A stretch of DNA of 64,000 nucleotides from Cyanobacteriota bacterium (GCA_022402445.1 JAKRSF010000008.1:248001-312000), one strand, 5' to 3'; positions 46,614-58,243 are shown, counted from the first letter of the stretch. A program made the numbers and translations. The notes: generated by a model from the letters alone, not told the origin.

Positions 46614-48359
46614 ATGGCGCAACCCTGGATCCTGGCGGCTGAACGGCTGAGGCGGCTGTGCTTCGATGCGCGCTACAAAAAACTGTCCGCTGCAATGGCG
46701 ATCGCCTACGGGGCCGTCTGTGGCGGTTTGGCCCTGGGGGAAGCGTTTTCGGGGGCCTATGTGATCCAGGACGATGCGCGGCAGTATGGCTTTTGGATGC
46801 GCCGCTTTCTGGATCCGGAGCTGTTTCAAAATGACTGGACGGCGGAATATCTGGCCAATGTGACGCCGGATGTTTATGCCCTGCCCTTTTGGCTCGCGGC
46901 CCAGGTGGGGATTGATCCGCTGGTGCTCCAGAAAATTGTGCCCCTGTTTTTGGGGATTCTGGTGGCGGGGTTGTCGTGGCGGCTGGCGTGGCGGTGGTGG
47001 CCGGTGCCGATCGCGGCGTTGGCGGCGTCGGTGCTGCTGTCCCAGAGCCTGTGGATGAAGGATGATCTGTCGTCGTCGGCTCCCCGGGCCTGGGTGTATC
47101 CGCTGCTGCTGGGTTTTCTGGAAGCCTATGGGGTGCGATCGCTCCCCGTTGCCCTGGGGATGGTGGCGCTGCTGGCTTGGATGTCGCCCCCCTATGCGGC
47201 GATCGCGATCGCGGTTTTGGCCCTCGATTGTTTGCGCGTTGATTTGCGATGGGGGCGGTGGCGTTTGGGGTTCAACGGCGATCGGCGGGCATGGCTATGG
47301 TTTGGCCTGGGGCTGGGGGGCGCGATCGCGATTTTGGTCCCCTACCTGGCCGGGACCTGGAAATTTGGCCCCACCATCAGTGCCGATGTGGCTCGCACCA
47401 TGGCGGAATTTCGCGGTGGCGGGCGGGCCAGCGTGTTCGATCAAGACTTTTTGGACTATTGGTTCTTCGGCAAACGTACCAATCTATTCCCGCGATCGCT
47501 CCTGACCCCCGTGACCCTGATTTTCGGTTTAGGTCTGCCATTTCTAATACTTTGGCGGCGCAAGGGTGACCCCTTAAACCATCCCCTCAATCCCGCCATT
47601 AGCCGCACCGTTGTTCAATTAATCGTCGGATCCATTGGCCTCTATGGCCTCGCCCACGCCACCCTATTTTCCCTACATTTACCCAGCCGCTACACGGGCC
47701 ACAGTTTCCGCATTGCGATCGCCCTGGCCGCCGGAGTTGGCCTGACCCTGGTGCTAGAAAAGCTGTGGGGCGATCGCGACCTCAATAGTCATCATCCCCT
47801 GCGGCAGGCCAGCGCCGTTCTCCTGCTGGTGGTGCTCTTGGCTTATCCCCTCACGGTTTCTGGTTTTCCCCTCACGGGCTACGGCATTGGCAAAGACGCC
47901 AATCTCTACGAATTTTTGCAACAGCAACCGAAGGATACCCTAACGGTTTCCCTATCAAAAGTGGCCGACAATATTCCCCCCTTCGCCGCGCGATCGGTCT
48001 ACTTCGCGCCGGAATATGCCATCCCCTACCACCAGGGCTACTATCAGGAAATCCAGCGCCGCGCTAGGGCAACGATCGCCGCCCAGTACGCCAGCGATCG
48101 CGCGATCGTCCTCAACTTTTTGCAAACCAGCGGCGCAGACTATTGGCTTCTGGATCTCAACGCCTTTGAGCCAACCTACCTTGACGATGGTTTCCGCCGC
48201 CAATTCCAGCCCGCCGCCGCCGAAGCCCAAGCTTTTCTAGAACAGGGCGGCATTCCCTGGCTGATGACCCAACGGGACCGCTGCACCGCGATCGCCGCCC
48301 CCACCTGGCAACTGCTCAGCGCCGCCTGTCTGGCCGCCCCGCCCTCCCCTGCCCCATGA
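46614..48359 (+). CDS. polytopic membrane protein, possible GT-C-type
   Basis: 581 residues. About ten to twelve hydrophobic helices follow a cytoplasmic N-terminus. A conserved-looking acidic first loop (YVIQDDARQYGFWMRRFLDP) resembles the catalytic Asp loop of GT-C glycosyltransferases and related lipid-linked sugar enzymes. The last 130 residues are hydrophilic and probably periplasmic (YFAPEYAIPYHQGYYQEIQ). No family firmly recognised. Starts 118 bp from the divergent ROK kinase. Codon use is typical for the genome. Confidence 0.75.
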   Translation: MAQPWILAAERLRRLCFDARYKKLSAAMAIAYGAVCGGLALGEAFSGAYVIQDDARQYGFWMRRFLDPELFQNDWTAEYLANVTPDVYALPFWLAAQVGIDPLVLQKIVPLFLGILVAGLSWRLAWRWWPVPIAALAASVLLSQSLWMKDDLSSSAPRAWVYPLLLGFLEAYGVRSLPVALGMVALLAWMSPPYAAIAIAVLALDCLRVDLRWGRWRLGFNGDRRAWLWFGLGLGGAIAILVPYLAGTWKFGPTISADVARTMAEFRGGGRASVFDQDFLDYWFFGKRTNLFPRSLLTPVTLIFGLGLPFLILWRRKGDPLNHPLNPAISRTVVQLIVGSIGLYGLAHATLFSLHLPSRYTGHSFRIAIALAAGVGLTLVLEKLWGDRDLNSHHPLRQASAVLLLVVLLAYPLTVSGFPLTGYGIGKDANLYEFLQQQPKDTLTVSLSKVADNIPPFAARSVYFAPEYAIPYHQGYYQEIQRRARATIAAQYASDRAIVLNFLQTSGADYWLLDLNAFEPTYLDDGFRRQFQPAAAEAQAFLEQGGIPWLMTQRDRCTAIAAPTWQLLSAACLAAPPSPAP

Positions 48360-48449
48360 GCGGTGCCGGTCACTGCCCCCTGGCCGGTCGGGCGGGAAAC
48401 TCCCTCGCTATGCTAGGGATGGTCTGGATTTTGATGGAGAGAAGAGCCT

Positions 48450-48878
48450 GTGCGGTTACTGCATACGATGTTGCGGGTGGGCGATCTAGAGCGATCGCTG
48501 GCGTTCTACTGCGACGTATTGGGCATGAAGCTCCTGCGCCGCAAGGACTACCCCAGCGGTGAATTTACCCTGGCGTTTGTGGGCTACGGCGACGAGGCGG
48601 ACACGGCGGTGATCGAACTGACCCATAACTGGGGCACCGAATCCTACGACCTGGGCAACGGCTACGGCCACATCGCCCTGGGGGTGGACGATATCTATGG
48701 CACCTGCGAGGCGATCGCGGCGCGGGGGGGCAAGGTGACGCGGGAACCGGGGCCGATGAAGCATGGCTCGACGGTGATTGCCTTCGTCGAAGATCCCGAT
48801 GGCTACAAGATTGAATTGATCCAACTGGGCACCCAGGGATCGGCCCAGCAAAGGGCGGCGGCGGCGGCGGGCGCTTGA
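48450..48878 (+). CDS. gloA: lactoylglutathione lyase (glyoxalase I)
   Basis: 142 residues from a GTG with GGAGAGAAG upstream. Glyoxalase/VOC fold: [20 protein letters not shown] (His ligand near residue 5), [17 protein letters not shown] with Glu, [10 protein letters not shown] with His and [16 protein letters not shown] with Glu, i.e. the metal set of Ni/Co-type bacterial GloA. Isomerises the methylglyoxal-glutathione hemithioacetal. A -10-like TATGCT lies at 48409. A Gln/Ala-rich tail of about 12 residues follows. Another VOC gene is next. Confidence 0.95.
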   Translation: MRLLHTMLRVGDLERSLAFYCDVLGMKLLRRKDYPSGEFTLAFVGYGDEADTAVIELTHNWGTESYDLGNGYGHIALGVDDIYGTCEAIAARGGKVTREPGPMKHGSTVIAFVEDPDGYKIELIQLGTQGSAQQRAAAAAGA

Positions 48879-48921
48879 GGAGACAAAAATCTCACTTGAT
48901 TGAGTTAGGGGTAGGGAAACG

Positions 48922-49299
48922 ATGACGGGGCTGCGATCGCGCCATGGGGCATTGAATGTGACGGACTTGGCGCGATCGCGCCGGTTCTATGGCGAGGTGC
49001 TGGGGCTGCCGGAGGTGGCGGAGCGGCCCTTTTCGTTTCCGGGGGCGTGGTATGGGGCAGGGGATGGGTTTCAGATCCATCTGATCGTTCAGCCCCAGGT
49101 GACGGTGCCGCGTCCGGATGGCGATCGCTGGGGCCGCAACCCTCACCTGGCCTTTGAAACGGAAGACTTGGCGGCCCTGGAGGCGCGGCTGATCCGGGCG
49201 GGCTGTGCCGTGCAGCGCAGTGCCTCGGGGCGGGCGGCGATTTTTGTGGCGGATCCGGACGGTAACCTTTTGGAATTTAGTCAGGCGGCTGCGGACTAG
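48922..49299 (+). CDS. VOC-superfamily protein (glyoxalase/dioxygenase-like)
   Basis: 125 residues. Paired beta-alpha-beta-beta-beta modules: HGALNVTDLARSRRFYGEVL (His, module 1), GDGFQIHLIVQP, NPHLAFETED (His) and IFVADPDGNLLEFSQ (Glu). The metal triad suggests an active metalloenzyme, but substrate is not predictable. It lies 43 bp after gloA and 3 bp before the recombinase-like gene, so the three may be one operon. Confidence 0.85.
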   Translation: MTGLRSRHGALNVTDLARSRRFYGEVLGLPEVAERPFSFPGAWYGAGDGFQIHLIVQPQVTVPRPDGDRWGRNPHLAFETEDLAALEARLIRAGCAVQRSASGRAAIFVADPDGNLLEFSQAAAD

Positions 49300-49302
49300 G
49301 GA

Positions 49303-50640
49303 ATGGGGCGATCGCGATCGGGGCGGGTGGTGGCCTATGGCTATGGCGATCCGGTGCTGGATGGGTCGTCCGATGCGCCCGCCTCCGTCGATTGGGGCAC
49401 CGAGGTGGCGGCGGTCTATTGGGATTGGGGCGATCGCGCGGCCTTCGAGGAACTCATCACCCAGGCCCAGCAATGGCCGACGGCGCGGGTGCTGGTGCGG
49501 CGCTGGAGCGATTTGGGGGAAACGGCGATCGCCCTATCCCAACGGTTGAATCAATTGACGGCCCTGGGGATTGAGGTGGTGGCGATCGCCTCGGCGGCCA
49601 CGGATCCCCTCGGGCAATGGGAGGAGGTGCAGCGGGAGGGGCGATCGCGGCAGATCGGGCGGGGCCACGCGATCGCGCGGCTGGAGGGGCGACCCCCACC
49701 GGGGCGGGCACCCTTTGGCTATCGGCGTGGGCGCGGGCGCTATGTCCTTGATCGCGCGGCGGCGGTGATTGTGCGGGACTTGGTGGAACATTTTTTGCTG
49801 TATGGATCCCTGCGCGGGGCCGTGCGCCACATCCGCGATCGCCATGGGCAAACCGTTGCCGTCGCCACGGGCCGTCGCTGGCTCACCAGTCCGGTCTATC
49901 GGGGCGAATTGGTCTACAAAACCGGCGATCGCGTCCCCAATGCCCACCCGGCCATCATCAGCCCCGGCGATGCCGCCCAGATCGATCGCCTCCTGCGGCG
50001 CAACCAACCCCTTGGCCCCCGCGCCGCCAGTGCCCCGCGATCGCTGGCCGGTCTGGTGCGGTGCGATCGCTGCGGCTGCCCCATGACCATCAGCGCCACC
50101 AACACCCGCCAGGGGAAAGGCCATTACCTCTACCTGCGGCCCACCGCCTGCGGCGATCGCGATCGCGGGGAACGGCCCTGCCCAGCGGCCCCCTATGACC
50201 GGATTTTGACCCTGGCGATCGCGCGGATCTGCGGGGACTTGCCCGTGGCCATTGGCCCCCCCGGCGCGGCACCGGACCCCAGGGCGATCGCGGCTCATCT
50301 GGCCGATGCGATCGCCGCCAAGGAAAATTTATTAGCGCAACTGCCCGACCTCGAAGCCCAGGGCATCTTCGATCGCGACAGTGCCCGCCTCCGCTCAGCC
50401 CACCTGCGCACCGAAATTGCCGCCCTCCAGGCCGAGCGATCGCGCCTGCCCCCCGGTTCCCTCACGGATTTGGCGGGGGCGATCGTCCTGCCGCGCTTTT
50501 GGCACGATCTATCGGAAACGGAACGGCGGTTTTATTTCCGCGAATTCATCCGCACCATTCGCATCCTCCACCGCGATCGCCAGTGGCAGGTCAGCGCGAT
50601 CAACTTCGCCTTTCACCCGGCCCCCCCTTCCCCGCCGTGA
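49303..50640 (+). CDS. serine-recombinase-like protein lacking catalytic residues
   Basis: 445 residues. It has the layout of a large serine recombinase: N-terminal resolvase-like domain (1-about 125), recombinase domain (about 130-250: GRAPFGYRRGRGRYVLD, SPVYRGELVYKTGDRVPNAH), zinc ribbon (LVRCDRCGCPM) and a C-terminal coiled coil (about 330-390). In the resolvase domain the usual YxRVS segment is VVAYGYGDPVL, so both the Arg and the nucleophilic Ser are absent. It starts 3 bp after the VOC gene and no attachment site or phage gene is near. It is probably a domesticated DNA-binding protein, not an active integrase. Confidence 0.8.
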   Translation: MGRSRSGRVVAYGYGDPVLDGSSDAPASVDWGTEVAAVYWDWGDRAAFEELITQAQQWPTARVLVRRWSDLGETAIALSQRLNQLTALGIEVVAIASAATDPLGQWEEVQREGRSRQIGRGHAIARLEGRPPPGRAPFGYRRGRGRYVLDRAAAVIVRDLVEHFLLYGSLRGAVRHIRDRHGQTVAVATGRRWLTSPVYRGELVYKTGDRVPNAHPAIISPGDAAQIDRLLRRNQPLGPRAASAPRSLAGLVRCDRCGCPMTISATNTRQGKGHYLYLRPTACGDRDRGERPCPAAPYDRILTLAIARICGDLPVAIGPPGAAPDPRAIAAHLADAIAAKENLLAQLPDLEAQGIFDRDSARLRSAHLRTEIAALQAERSRLPPGSLTDLAGAIVLPRFWHDLSETERRFYFREFIRTIRILHRDRQWQVSAINFAFHPAPPSPP

Positions 50641-50658
50641 CCGCACCAAAAATCCGCG

Positions 50659-51342
50659 CTACACATCCGCGCAGGGGGCTGGCAACACCCCCTGGAACAC
50701 CTGTTGAATAAACATCCGCAGGGCATCAATCTCGCGGATACAGATCTCGTGGCCCATATCAAACTCTTCGTAGTGCAGCCGCCCGCCGCGATCGCAAATC
50801 GCCTGCCGCGCCTGGGATGCCAAATGGGGCGGCACCACCAAATCCCGACGACCGTGGGCCATAAAAATTGGGGCAGCAGCTTCGAGCGATCGCGTCAGGG
50901 GCCGATGGAGATAGCCACTGAGGGACGCAACCCCCGCCACCGGCAGCTCCGTCCCCACATCCAGCGCCATCGCCCCCCCCTGGGAAAACCCGCAGAGGAA
51001 CACGCGATCGAGCCCCACCGGCCCCCTGTTTTCCAGCTTCTTCAGCCACCGCTGCACCTGGTCGCGGCTCTCATCTAGGCCCCAATAATCCTCCCGCTCC
51101 AGGTCGTACCACATGCGGCCCCCTGGAACGTGGGGATGGGCATGGGGCGCATCGAGGGCATAGAACTGAAGCTCCGTCAACCCCAGCACCGCCGCCAGGA
51201 AAGACAGATCATTGGCATTAGCGCCCCAACCGTGGAGCGCCACAATGGCCCCTTGGGGTGGTTTACCGGACGCCGGGGGGACCGAAATTGCCTCTAAAGC
51301 CACGGGGCAGATCCTGGGTAGAATACACGCGTTACTCCTCAT
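50659..51342 (-). CDS. carboxylesterase/phospholipase-family alpha/beta hydrolase
   Basis: 227 residues from the ATG at 51342; a GTG at 51303 is equally plausible. Alpha/beta-hydrolase core: oxyanion region LHGWGANANDL, nucleophile elbow LCGFSQGGAMALD (Ser), Asp in MAHGRRDLVVP and His in FDMGHEICI. This is the phospholipase/carboxylesterase family (YpfH-like), acting on short acyl esters in the cytosol. Divergent from purH with 21-60 bp between, depending on start. The -10-like TAGAAT at 51319-51324 would fit purH if the shorter start is real. Confidence 0.85.
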   Translation of the reverse strand: MRSNACILPRICPVALEAISVPPASGKPPQGAIVALHGWGANANDLSFLAAVLGLTELQFYALDAPHAHPHVPGGRMWYDLEREDYWGLDESRDQVQRWLKKLENRGPVGLDRVFLCGFSQGGAMALDVGTELPVAGVASLSGYLHRPLTRSLEAAAPIFMAHGRRDLVVPPHLASQARQAICDRGGRLHYEEFDMGHEICIREIDALRMFIQQVFQGVLPAPCADV

Positions 51343-51363
51343 CCTAGATCCATCCAAACCTAC

Positions 51364-52935
<1,572 letters not shown>

Positions 52936-52944
52936 GGCCAGACC

Positions 52945-54306
52945 CTACGGTTTGAGGGAGGCGATCGCCTGGTACTGCTGCCGCGCGATCGCCCCTTGGC
53001 AACTGCTCAGGAAGGCCAGAAAGCCGGTGCCGCCGCGATTGGGGGCCGTCGCCATTTCACAGTGGGCATCCCGAAACGCCTGCCATGCCCGATCCGCGTC
53101 ATCGAGGGCCGCTTGGAGCTGGGGCCGCTGCGATCGCACCTCCTGGACCAGGGCGGCGGTGCGATCGGCGTCGCGATCGGCGGCATAGGCGGCGCAACCG
53201 TTGATTTCGGGCGTACTTTGGGGATCGTCGCAGTTGATGGGCTGACCGGACAGGACCACGGTGCCGAGGCGCGGGGTGGGGGTCACCTCATCACTTGGAT
53301 CGCCTTTCAAAAAACCTTCCAGTTCCGCCGTCCGTTGGCGCGTCAACGCCGTCAGGCAGCCGTCGCGATCGCCCGCCGCCGCCGCCGTCAGGTCACATTG
53401 GCGATCGCGCAGCACAATCCAAGCCCGCTGGGCCGTCCGCAGTTCCTCCGGGCGATCGCCCCCCAAGGCCCCCATCACCCGCTGATAGGTTTCGTTCAAG
53501 GCGCGATCGGCGGTGCGATAGGCTTCACTCGATCCGCTGGCCCCATCGGTTTGGGGCGCTGTCGGCGTGCCGCTGCCTAGGGTGCGACGGTAGGCATCCA
53601 CCCAAATGAACTGGATCATGGCATCGGGGCGATAGCGGTCCGTGCTGCCTTCGCTGGCGGTTTCGGAGCCATAGAGACCCGCATAATTCCCCGGCGAGCC
53701 GTCGGTGCGGAAGGTCAGATCCGCCGGGGCGTTTTCAAATTGCACATATTCGTAGCCCTCGTTGTCGAGGTTGTAATTCAAGGTGGCGCGGCCGTAGCGC
53801 TGGGCGGCGTCGGCGATGGTCATGCCCGCGTGGACCCCGGCGGCGGTGCGGTGGTGGGGCTGGTCGGTCATCAGGAAGGGCACGCGATCGCGATCGCGGA
53901 TCGGCTCAGCGGAAAAGTACACCAAATACAGTTCCGGCTCCCCGCCCTGGGTCACCGCGATCGCGCCGAAGTCCGACATGAAATTGGGAATATCTTGAAA
54001 CTGATAGCCATCCCCCAGGGTTTGCTTCACCTGGCCCAGGGTCATGCCCGCCCGGACGGGGCCGACGCCATCGGTGGAAATTTCCCAGCCGTCGGCGGGG
54101 TTAGTCACGGGCAGCATTGCGGCCTGGGGGCGACCGGTGGCGACGCTGCTCGGGTCCGCCGTGGGGCCATTGGCGGCGTCGGTGCCTGGGCCATTGTCCG
54201 GAGTGGGGCCACCGCAGGCCATCAGCAATGCACAAACTCCGGCGGCGAAGATTGCCCGCGATCGCGGCTGACGGAACGGTTGAAAACGGTGAGCCCTGAT
54301 AGCCAT
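52945..54306 (-). CDS. lipoprotein with two LprI-like domains
   Basis: 453 residues. Basic N-terminus, hydrophobic core and lipobox ALLMAC make it an exported lipoprotein. An Asn/Gly/Pro-rich linker leads to a domain of about 150 residues (WEISTDGVGPVRAGMTLGQV, GVHAGMTIADAAQRYG) with two repeated GxxxGMT modules. Then come two LprI/DUF1311-type helical Cys-containing domains (LRTAQRAWIVLRDRQCDL; DADRAWQAFRDAHCEMA). LprI domains inhibit lysozyme in mycobacteria. Here a role in protecting peptidoglycan or sensing the periplasm is conceivable, not shown. The 258 bp upstream, to 54564, show no gene. Confidence 0.8.
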   Translation of the reverse strand: MAIRAHRFQPFRQPRSRAIFAAGVCALLMACGGPTPDNGPGTDAANGPTADPSSVATGRPQAAMLPVTNPADGWEISTDGVGPVRAGMTLGQVKQTLGDGYQFQDIPNFMSDFGAIAVTQGGEPELYLVYFSAEPIRDRDRVPFLMTDQPHHRTAAGVHAGMTIADAAQRYGRATLNYNLDNEGYEYVQFENAPADLTFRTDGSPGNYAGLYGSETASEGSTDRYRPDAMIQFIWVDAYRRTLGSGTPTAPQTDGASGSSEAYRTADRALNETYQRVMGALGGDRPEELRTAQRAWIVLRDRQCDLTAAAAGDRDGCLTALTRQRTAELEGFLKGDPSDEVTPTPRLGTVVLSGQPINCDDPQSTPEINGCAAYAADRDADRTAALVQEVRSQRPQLQAALDDADRAWQAFRDAHCEMATAPNRGGTGFLAFLSSCQGAIARQQYQAIASLKP

Positions 54307-54564
54307 GGGAGATGCTCCAATTCAGTTTCGGTTGGGTGGTTTGCTGCTGCGGGTGTTGATCTAGGGATAATCCCTGACGCGATCGCGATCGCCGCCCCCG
54401 CGCCAGTTTGATCGGGTGGCTGCCCCCCTAGCCCCTGGACCCCCAAGGATAAAAATCCCCAATGGCCCGCCACCGATGGCCCCAGGGGGCAAACCCTCAC
54501 GGGGCGCACCGGGCAGGGGGATGGCCAATCGCGCGATCGGCACCGGCCCGCCCCCCGTGGCACC

Positions 54565-56013
54565 CTAGGGGCGATCGCCCGGAGACGGCATCGTCGTGGG
54601 GAATGGCCCCGCCCCCGGTTCCTCCATCGTCGTTCCCTGCTCCAGATCCGCCGCTGGGGCCAAGGCCGATACCACCGTTGTCCGCAGGCGCACCCGCGTC
54701 TCTAGGCCCATGGCCCCCTGAATCCTCTGTTCGAGCCCCGTCGCCAGCGATCGCGCCGCCGCCTCGGGCAATGGCCCCGCCGAGGTCAGCATCAACTCCA
54801 CCGCCACGGGCGATCGCTGCCAGTCCACCGCCATCTCCTCCAGTTGCAGCGTTGCGATCGCGGGGCGATTGGCCACCTCAAACGTCCGGCGGATCAACTG
54901 CCCCAGGGCCATCCGCTTTGCCACCAGCCCCAACTGTTCCCCCGCCCCCGTCACCGGTGGGGCCACCACCTTCCGGTATTGGTTCACCTGAAACTCCAGG
55001 GCAAACTTCCGGGCCGCCCAGCCCAAGCGCCGCTGCACAAACGTTTCAACCGCCGCCACCTGCTCCGGCGTCACCGCCTCCCGGGCATCCACATCCAAAA
55101 TCACCCGATGGGGCAGCACATTCCAATTCACCCGCATTTGCCGAAGCTGCACCTGCTGGCCCACGGTGACGGTTTCTCGCTCTAGCACCTGCCGCAGATT
55201 CTCCCGCAGCCGCGCCTGGACGATCAGCCCCGCAAAACTCCGGAACAGGGGCACCGCCACCAGCACGGTCAGGACGCTGCCCACCAGGAGGGTGCGGCCC
55301 GTGCGGCGGAAACTGACGTGGAATCCATTGGCGGCGAACACCAGGGTGCAGGCGAGGGTGATGCCCAGCAGGTTGGTGGTGTAGAGCAAAAAGGCCCCCC
55401 GACTCGCGCCGAAATTCCCCACCGCTAGATAGATGCCGGTGACGCACAGGGGGGGCATCAGGGCCACGGCGATCGCGGTGCCCGCCAGCACGTCTGATAA
55501 CCGGGGCCGCACCTTGGCAAAGGCACTGACGAATCCCGCCGCGATCGCGATGCCCAGATCAATCAACGTCGGCTGGGTGCGGTTGAGGATTTCCACCCCA
55601 AAGGCGGACTCGGGCAAACTGACCACCATTTGTAGCCCCATCGCCAGGGCCACCGACGCCCCCGTCCCCACCGCCAGGGCCAGCAAACTGTGGCGCAGGA
55701 GCGGAAAATCCCCTTGAATTGCCCCGAAGGCCGCCCCCCGCAGGGGCAACATCAGCGGGGCCACCACCATCGCCCCAATGATCACGGCGGCGCTATTGGT
55801 CAGTAGGCCAAAGGTGGCGATCGCGCAGGCGCACACCGCCAGGACCACATAGTTCAAACTCAGGCAGGATTCCGCAAATAGGTCCGCCCGCAGGTGATCG
55901 CGCTCCTCCTGGGGAGCCTGCCAAATAATCCAGTCAATGACCCGTTGCAGGCCGGGGATCCACCGGATCCAACCGAGCCGTTTGATGGGTTCCTGCTGTC
56001 GGACTCGTGCCAT
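54565..56013 (-). CDS. DUF389 / TIGR00341-type membrane protein
   Basis: 482 residues from the ATG at 56013. A soluble head precedes some six to eight helices with the DUF389 signature region (NSAAVIIGAMVVAPLMLPLR, DVLAGTAIAVALMPPLCVTG, GFVSAFAKVRP). The C-terminal 190 residues are soluble and end in a Pro-rich tail. Function of the family is unknown. Codon use is typical. The next gene upstream is the MASE-type kinase 64 bp away, same strand. Confidence 0.88.
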   Translation of the reverse strand: MARVRQQEPIKRLGWIRWIPGLQRVIDWIIWQAPQEERDHLRADLFAESCLSLNYVVLAVCACAIATFGLLTNSAAVIIGAMVVAPLMLPLRGAAFGAIQGDFPLLRHSLLALAVGTGASVALAMGLQMVVSLPESAFGVEILNRTQPTLIDLGIAIAAGFVSAFAKVRPRLSDVLAGTAIAVALMPPLCVTGIYLAVGNFGASRGAFLLYTTNLLGITLACTLVFAANGFHVSFRRTGRTLLVGSVLTVLVAVPLFRSFAGLIVQARLRENLRQVLERETVTVGQQVQLRQMRVNWNVLPHRVILDVDAREAVTPEQVAAVETFVQRRLGWAARKFALEFQVNQYRKVVAPPVTGAGEQLGLVAKRMALGQLIRRTFEVANRPAIATLQLEEMAVDWQRSPVAVELMLTSAGPLPEAAARSLATGLEQRIQGAMGLETRVRLRTTVVSALAPAADLEQGTTMEEPGAGPFPTTMPSPGDRP

Positions 56014-56077
56014 GGCCCACTGCACCCCCTGGAGCGCCGCGCTTTGTTCCAGGGTAGTCCAGGGGCGGCGGTGACCA

Positions 56078-58144
56078 CTAACGGGTGGCGCTGGCTGAGG
56101 GCGGCTGGGGCCGCAGGGGCAGCTCCAGGTGGAAATGGGTGCCTTCGCCCACGGTGGAGGTGTAGGTCAATTTGCCGCCGTGCTGGGCCACGACGCGATC
56201 GGCCACCGACAGGCCCAGCCCCGCCCCCGAGCCAATGGGTTTGGTGGTGAAGAAGGGGTCAAATAGGCGATCGCCCACGGATGCTTCAATGCCCGTTCCC
56301 GTGTCGTGGATGCTGATGCGGACGCGATCGCCCCCATCGGCTCCCTGGCAGTGGGCCGTGGCGATCGTAATGGACGGAATCGGGCAGGCGGATCCCTCCA
56401 GGGCCGCAATCCGGGCGGGCATGGCCGCCTCGATCGCATCGAGGCCATTGATCAGCAGATCCATCAACACCTGATTAATTTGGCTCGCCCAGCATTCCAC
56501 CGGCGGCAGTGGGCCATAGCACCGATAGATCGCCACGGGGGGCAGGGCGCTATTGTGCTGGCGGTAGAGGGGGGTGCGGATGCGGTGATCGAGGAGGGTG
56601 AGGATGCTGTCGAGACCCTCGTGCAGATCGATGACCTTGAGATCCGCCTCATCAAGCCGCGAAAAGGTGCGCAGGGCCAGGACCAATTGGCGGATGCGGC
56701 GGCTGCCTTCGCCCATGGAGTCGAGCAGTTTTAGAAAATCCTGTTCAATGAAGGCCAGGTCCAGCTCTTCCTCTAGGGCGAGGAGTTCGGGGTCGGGGTC
56801 GGGGATGCGCGATCGGTAGGCCGCGATCGCGGTGAGCAGATCCTGGGCATGGGACTGGGCATGGACCAGATTGCCGTGGATGAAGTTCACCGGATTATTG
56901 ATCTCATGGGCGAGGCCCCCCACCAGCCGCCCCAGGCTCGACATTTTTTCCGTGTGGATGAGCTGGCTTTGGGTGTCCCGCAGGCGGTTGAGGGTTTGTT
57001 CGAGTTCCGTGGTTTTTTGGTGCAGCCGCCGCTCCGACTCGTGCAGCGCCCGGTGCCGCTCCTCTAGGGCCGCCTGGGCCGCCTCCCGCTGCACCGCTTC
57101 CTGGGCGAGGGTTTCGTTGAGTTCACTCAGGTGAATGGCCTGCTCTTCCGTTTCCCGGCGGGCCGCTTCTAAATGGTCGAAGGCGCGGTTGCGATCGTCA
57201 TTAATTTGCAGATAGCTGGCGCAGATGCCCGCCAACGGCACCCCATAGGCCACCACCTTGAGGAAATGGGCCACGTTGAAATCGCTGTCAAATAGGGCCG
57301 ATGACCCAAAAACCATATGCAGTTGGGTGGCCATCTGGGGAATGGTGCCAATCCACAAGGCCCAGGAAAAGTAGGTGGGGCGATCGCGGTGCAGGCGCGG
57401 AAACACCAGCAAGCCGCCCACCGCAAACAGGATCAGCGGCAGCACATCCCACGGGCGCACAATCAGGGCACCGGGGTACATGGTCTGGGGCAGGTGGGGG
57501 CTTTGGGTGCAGTAGAGGATGGTGCCATAGGCGATCGCGCCGCAGCCGAGGACCATCAACAGCAGCAATTCCGTACTGCTGCGCCAGCGTTTGCCCCGTC
57601 GCCCCAGCAGCAGACCACAGCCCATCAACAGCAGCGCGGCGGTGAACAGGCGGGCAATGCTCCAGGAGAAGGGAATCAGATCAATCGCGTCCCCCACATT
57701 GGCGATGATGCGATCGGCGGCGAGGGTGTGGAACGCATCCATGCACCCGGCGTAGAACAGGGCAATGCCCAGGATAGGGGTGACCACATCGCGGTTGAGT
57801 TGGAAATACAGCACCGCCAGCAGGGCCGTAAACATGGCGGTGCCGCAGGCGGACCATTCCAGCAGGCTATGGACAAAGCTGCCCCGCAACAGTTGGTGGA
57901 GATGGTTGGCGAGATCGTCGCCGGTGAAGTGGGGGAAGTCGGCGACGGAGAAGTCCGTTTGGCGGGTGCTGAAATTGACGCCGATCGCCTGGAGGAGGGC
58001 GGGCAGGGTCGAGAGGGCAATGACGATCGCGAGCCAGCGGTACTTGGCCCGACGGCTCAGGTCAAAGGCGGCGCGATCGCGGTCCTTGAAGCGCCGCCAA
58101 AATTGCTGATCACCGGGGAACAGGGCACGGATGAGATGGGCCAT
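56078..58144 (-). CDS. MASE-type membrane sensor histidine kinase
   Basis: 688 residues. Seven to eight hydrophobic helices in residues 35-320, with the region TPILGIALFYAGCMDAFHTL typical of a MASE3-like integral sensor. A long coiled coil (about 335-400) follows. Then the HisKA box GGLAHEINNPVNFI (His413), an HATPase with INQVLMDLLINGLDAIEAA (N-box), DTGTGI and GSGAGLGLSVADRVV. All catalytic motifs are intact. There is no receiver, so the partner regulator must lie elsewhere. Unlike the 1-10 kb kinases it stands alone. Ligand unknown. Confidence 0.9.
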   Translation of the reverse strand: MAHLIRALFPGDQQFWRRFKDRDRAAFDLSRRAKYRWLAIVIALSTLPALLQAIGVNFSTRQTDFSVADFPHFTGDDLANHLHQLLRGSFVHSLLEWSACGTAMFTALLAVLYFQLNRDVVTPILGIALFYAGCMDAFHTLAADRIIANVGDAIDLIPFSWSIARLFTAALLLMGCGLLLGRRGKRWRSSTELLLLMVLGCGAIAYGTILYCTQSPHLPQTMYPGALIVRPWDVLPLILFAVGGLLVFPRLHRDRPTYFSWALWIGTIPQMATQLHMVFGSSALFDSDFNVAHFLKVVAYGVPLAGICASYLQINDDRNRAFDHLEAARRETEEQAIHLSELNETLAQEAVQREAAQAALEERHRALHESERRLHQKTTELEQTLNRLRDTQSQLIHTEKMSSLGRLVGGLAHEINNPVNFIHGNLVHAQSHAQDLLTAIAAYRSRIPDPDPELLALEEELDLAFIEQDFLKLLDSMGEGSRRIRQLVLALRTFSRLDEADLKVIDLHEGLDSILTLLDHRIRTPLYRQHNSALPPVAIYRCYGPLPPVECWASQINQVLMDLLINGLDAIEAAMPARIAALEGSACPIPSITIATAHCQGADGGDRVRISIHDTGTGIEASVGDRLFDPFFTTKPIGSGAGLGLSVADRVVAQHGGKLTYTSTVGEGTHFHLELPLRPQPPSASATR

Positions 58145-58243
58145 GGACAGGAGGGGACTCTAAAGACCACACGGGCGGGGGATTAACGGTCGGAGCGCGA
58201 GGTACGGAAAAATCCCCCTTGGGGTTGGTCCATGGGTGCTGGA

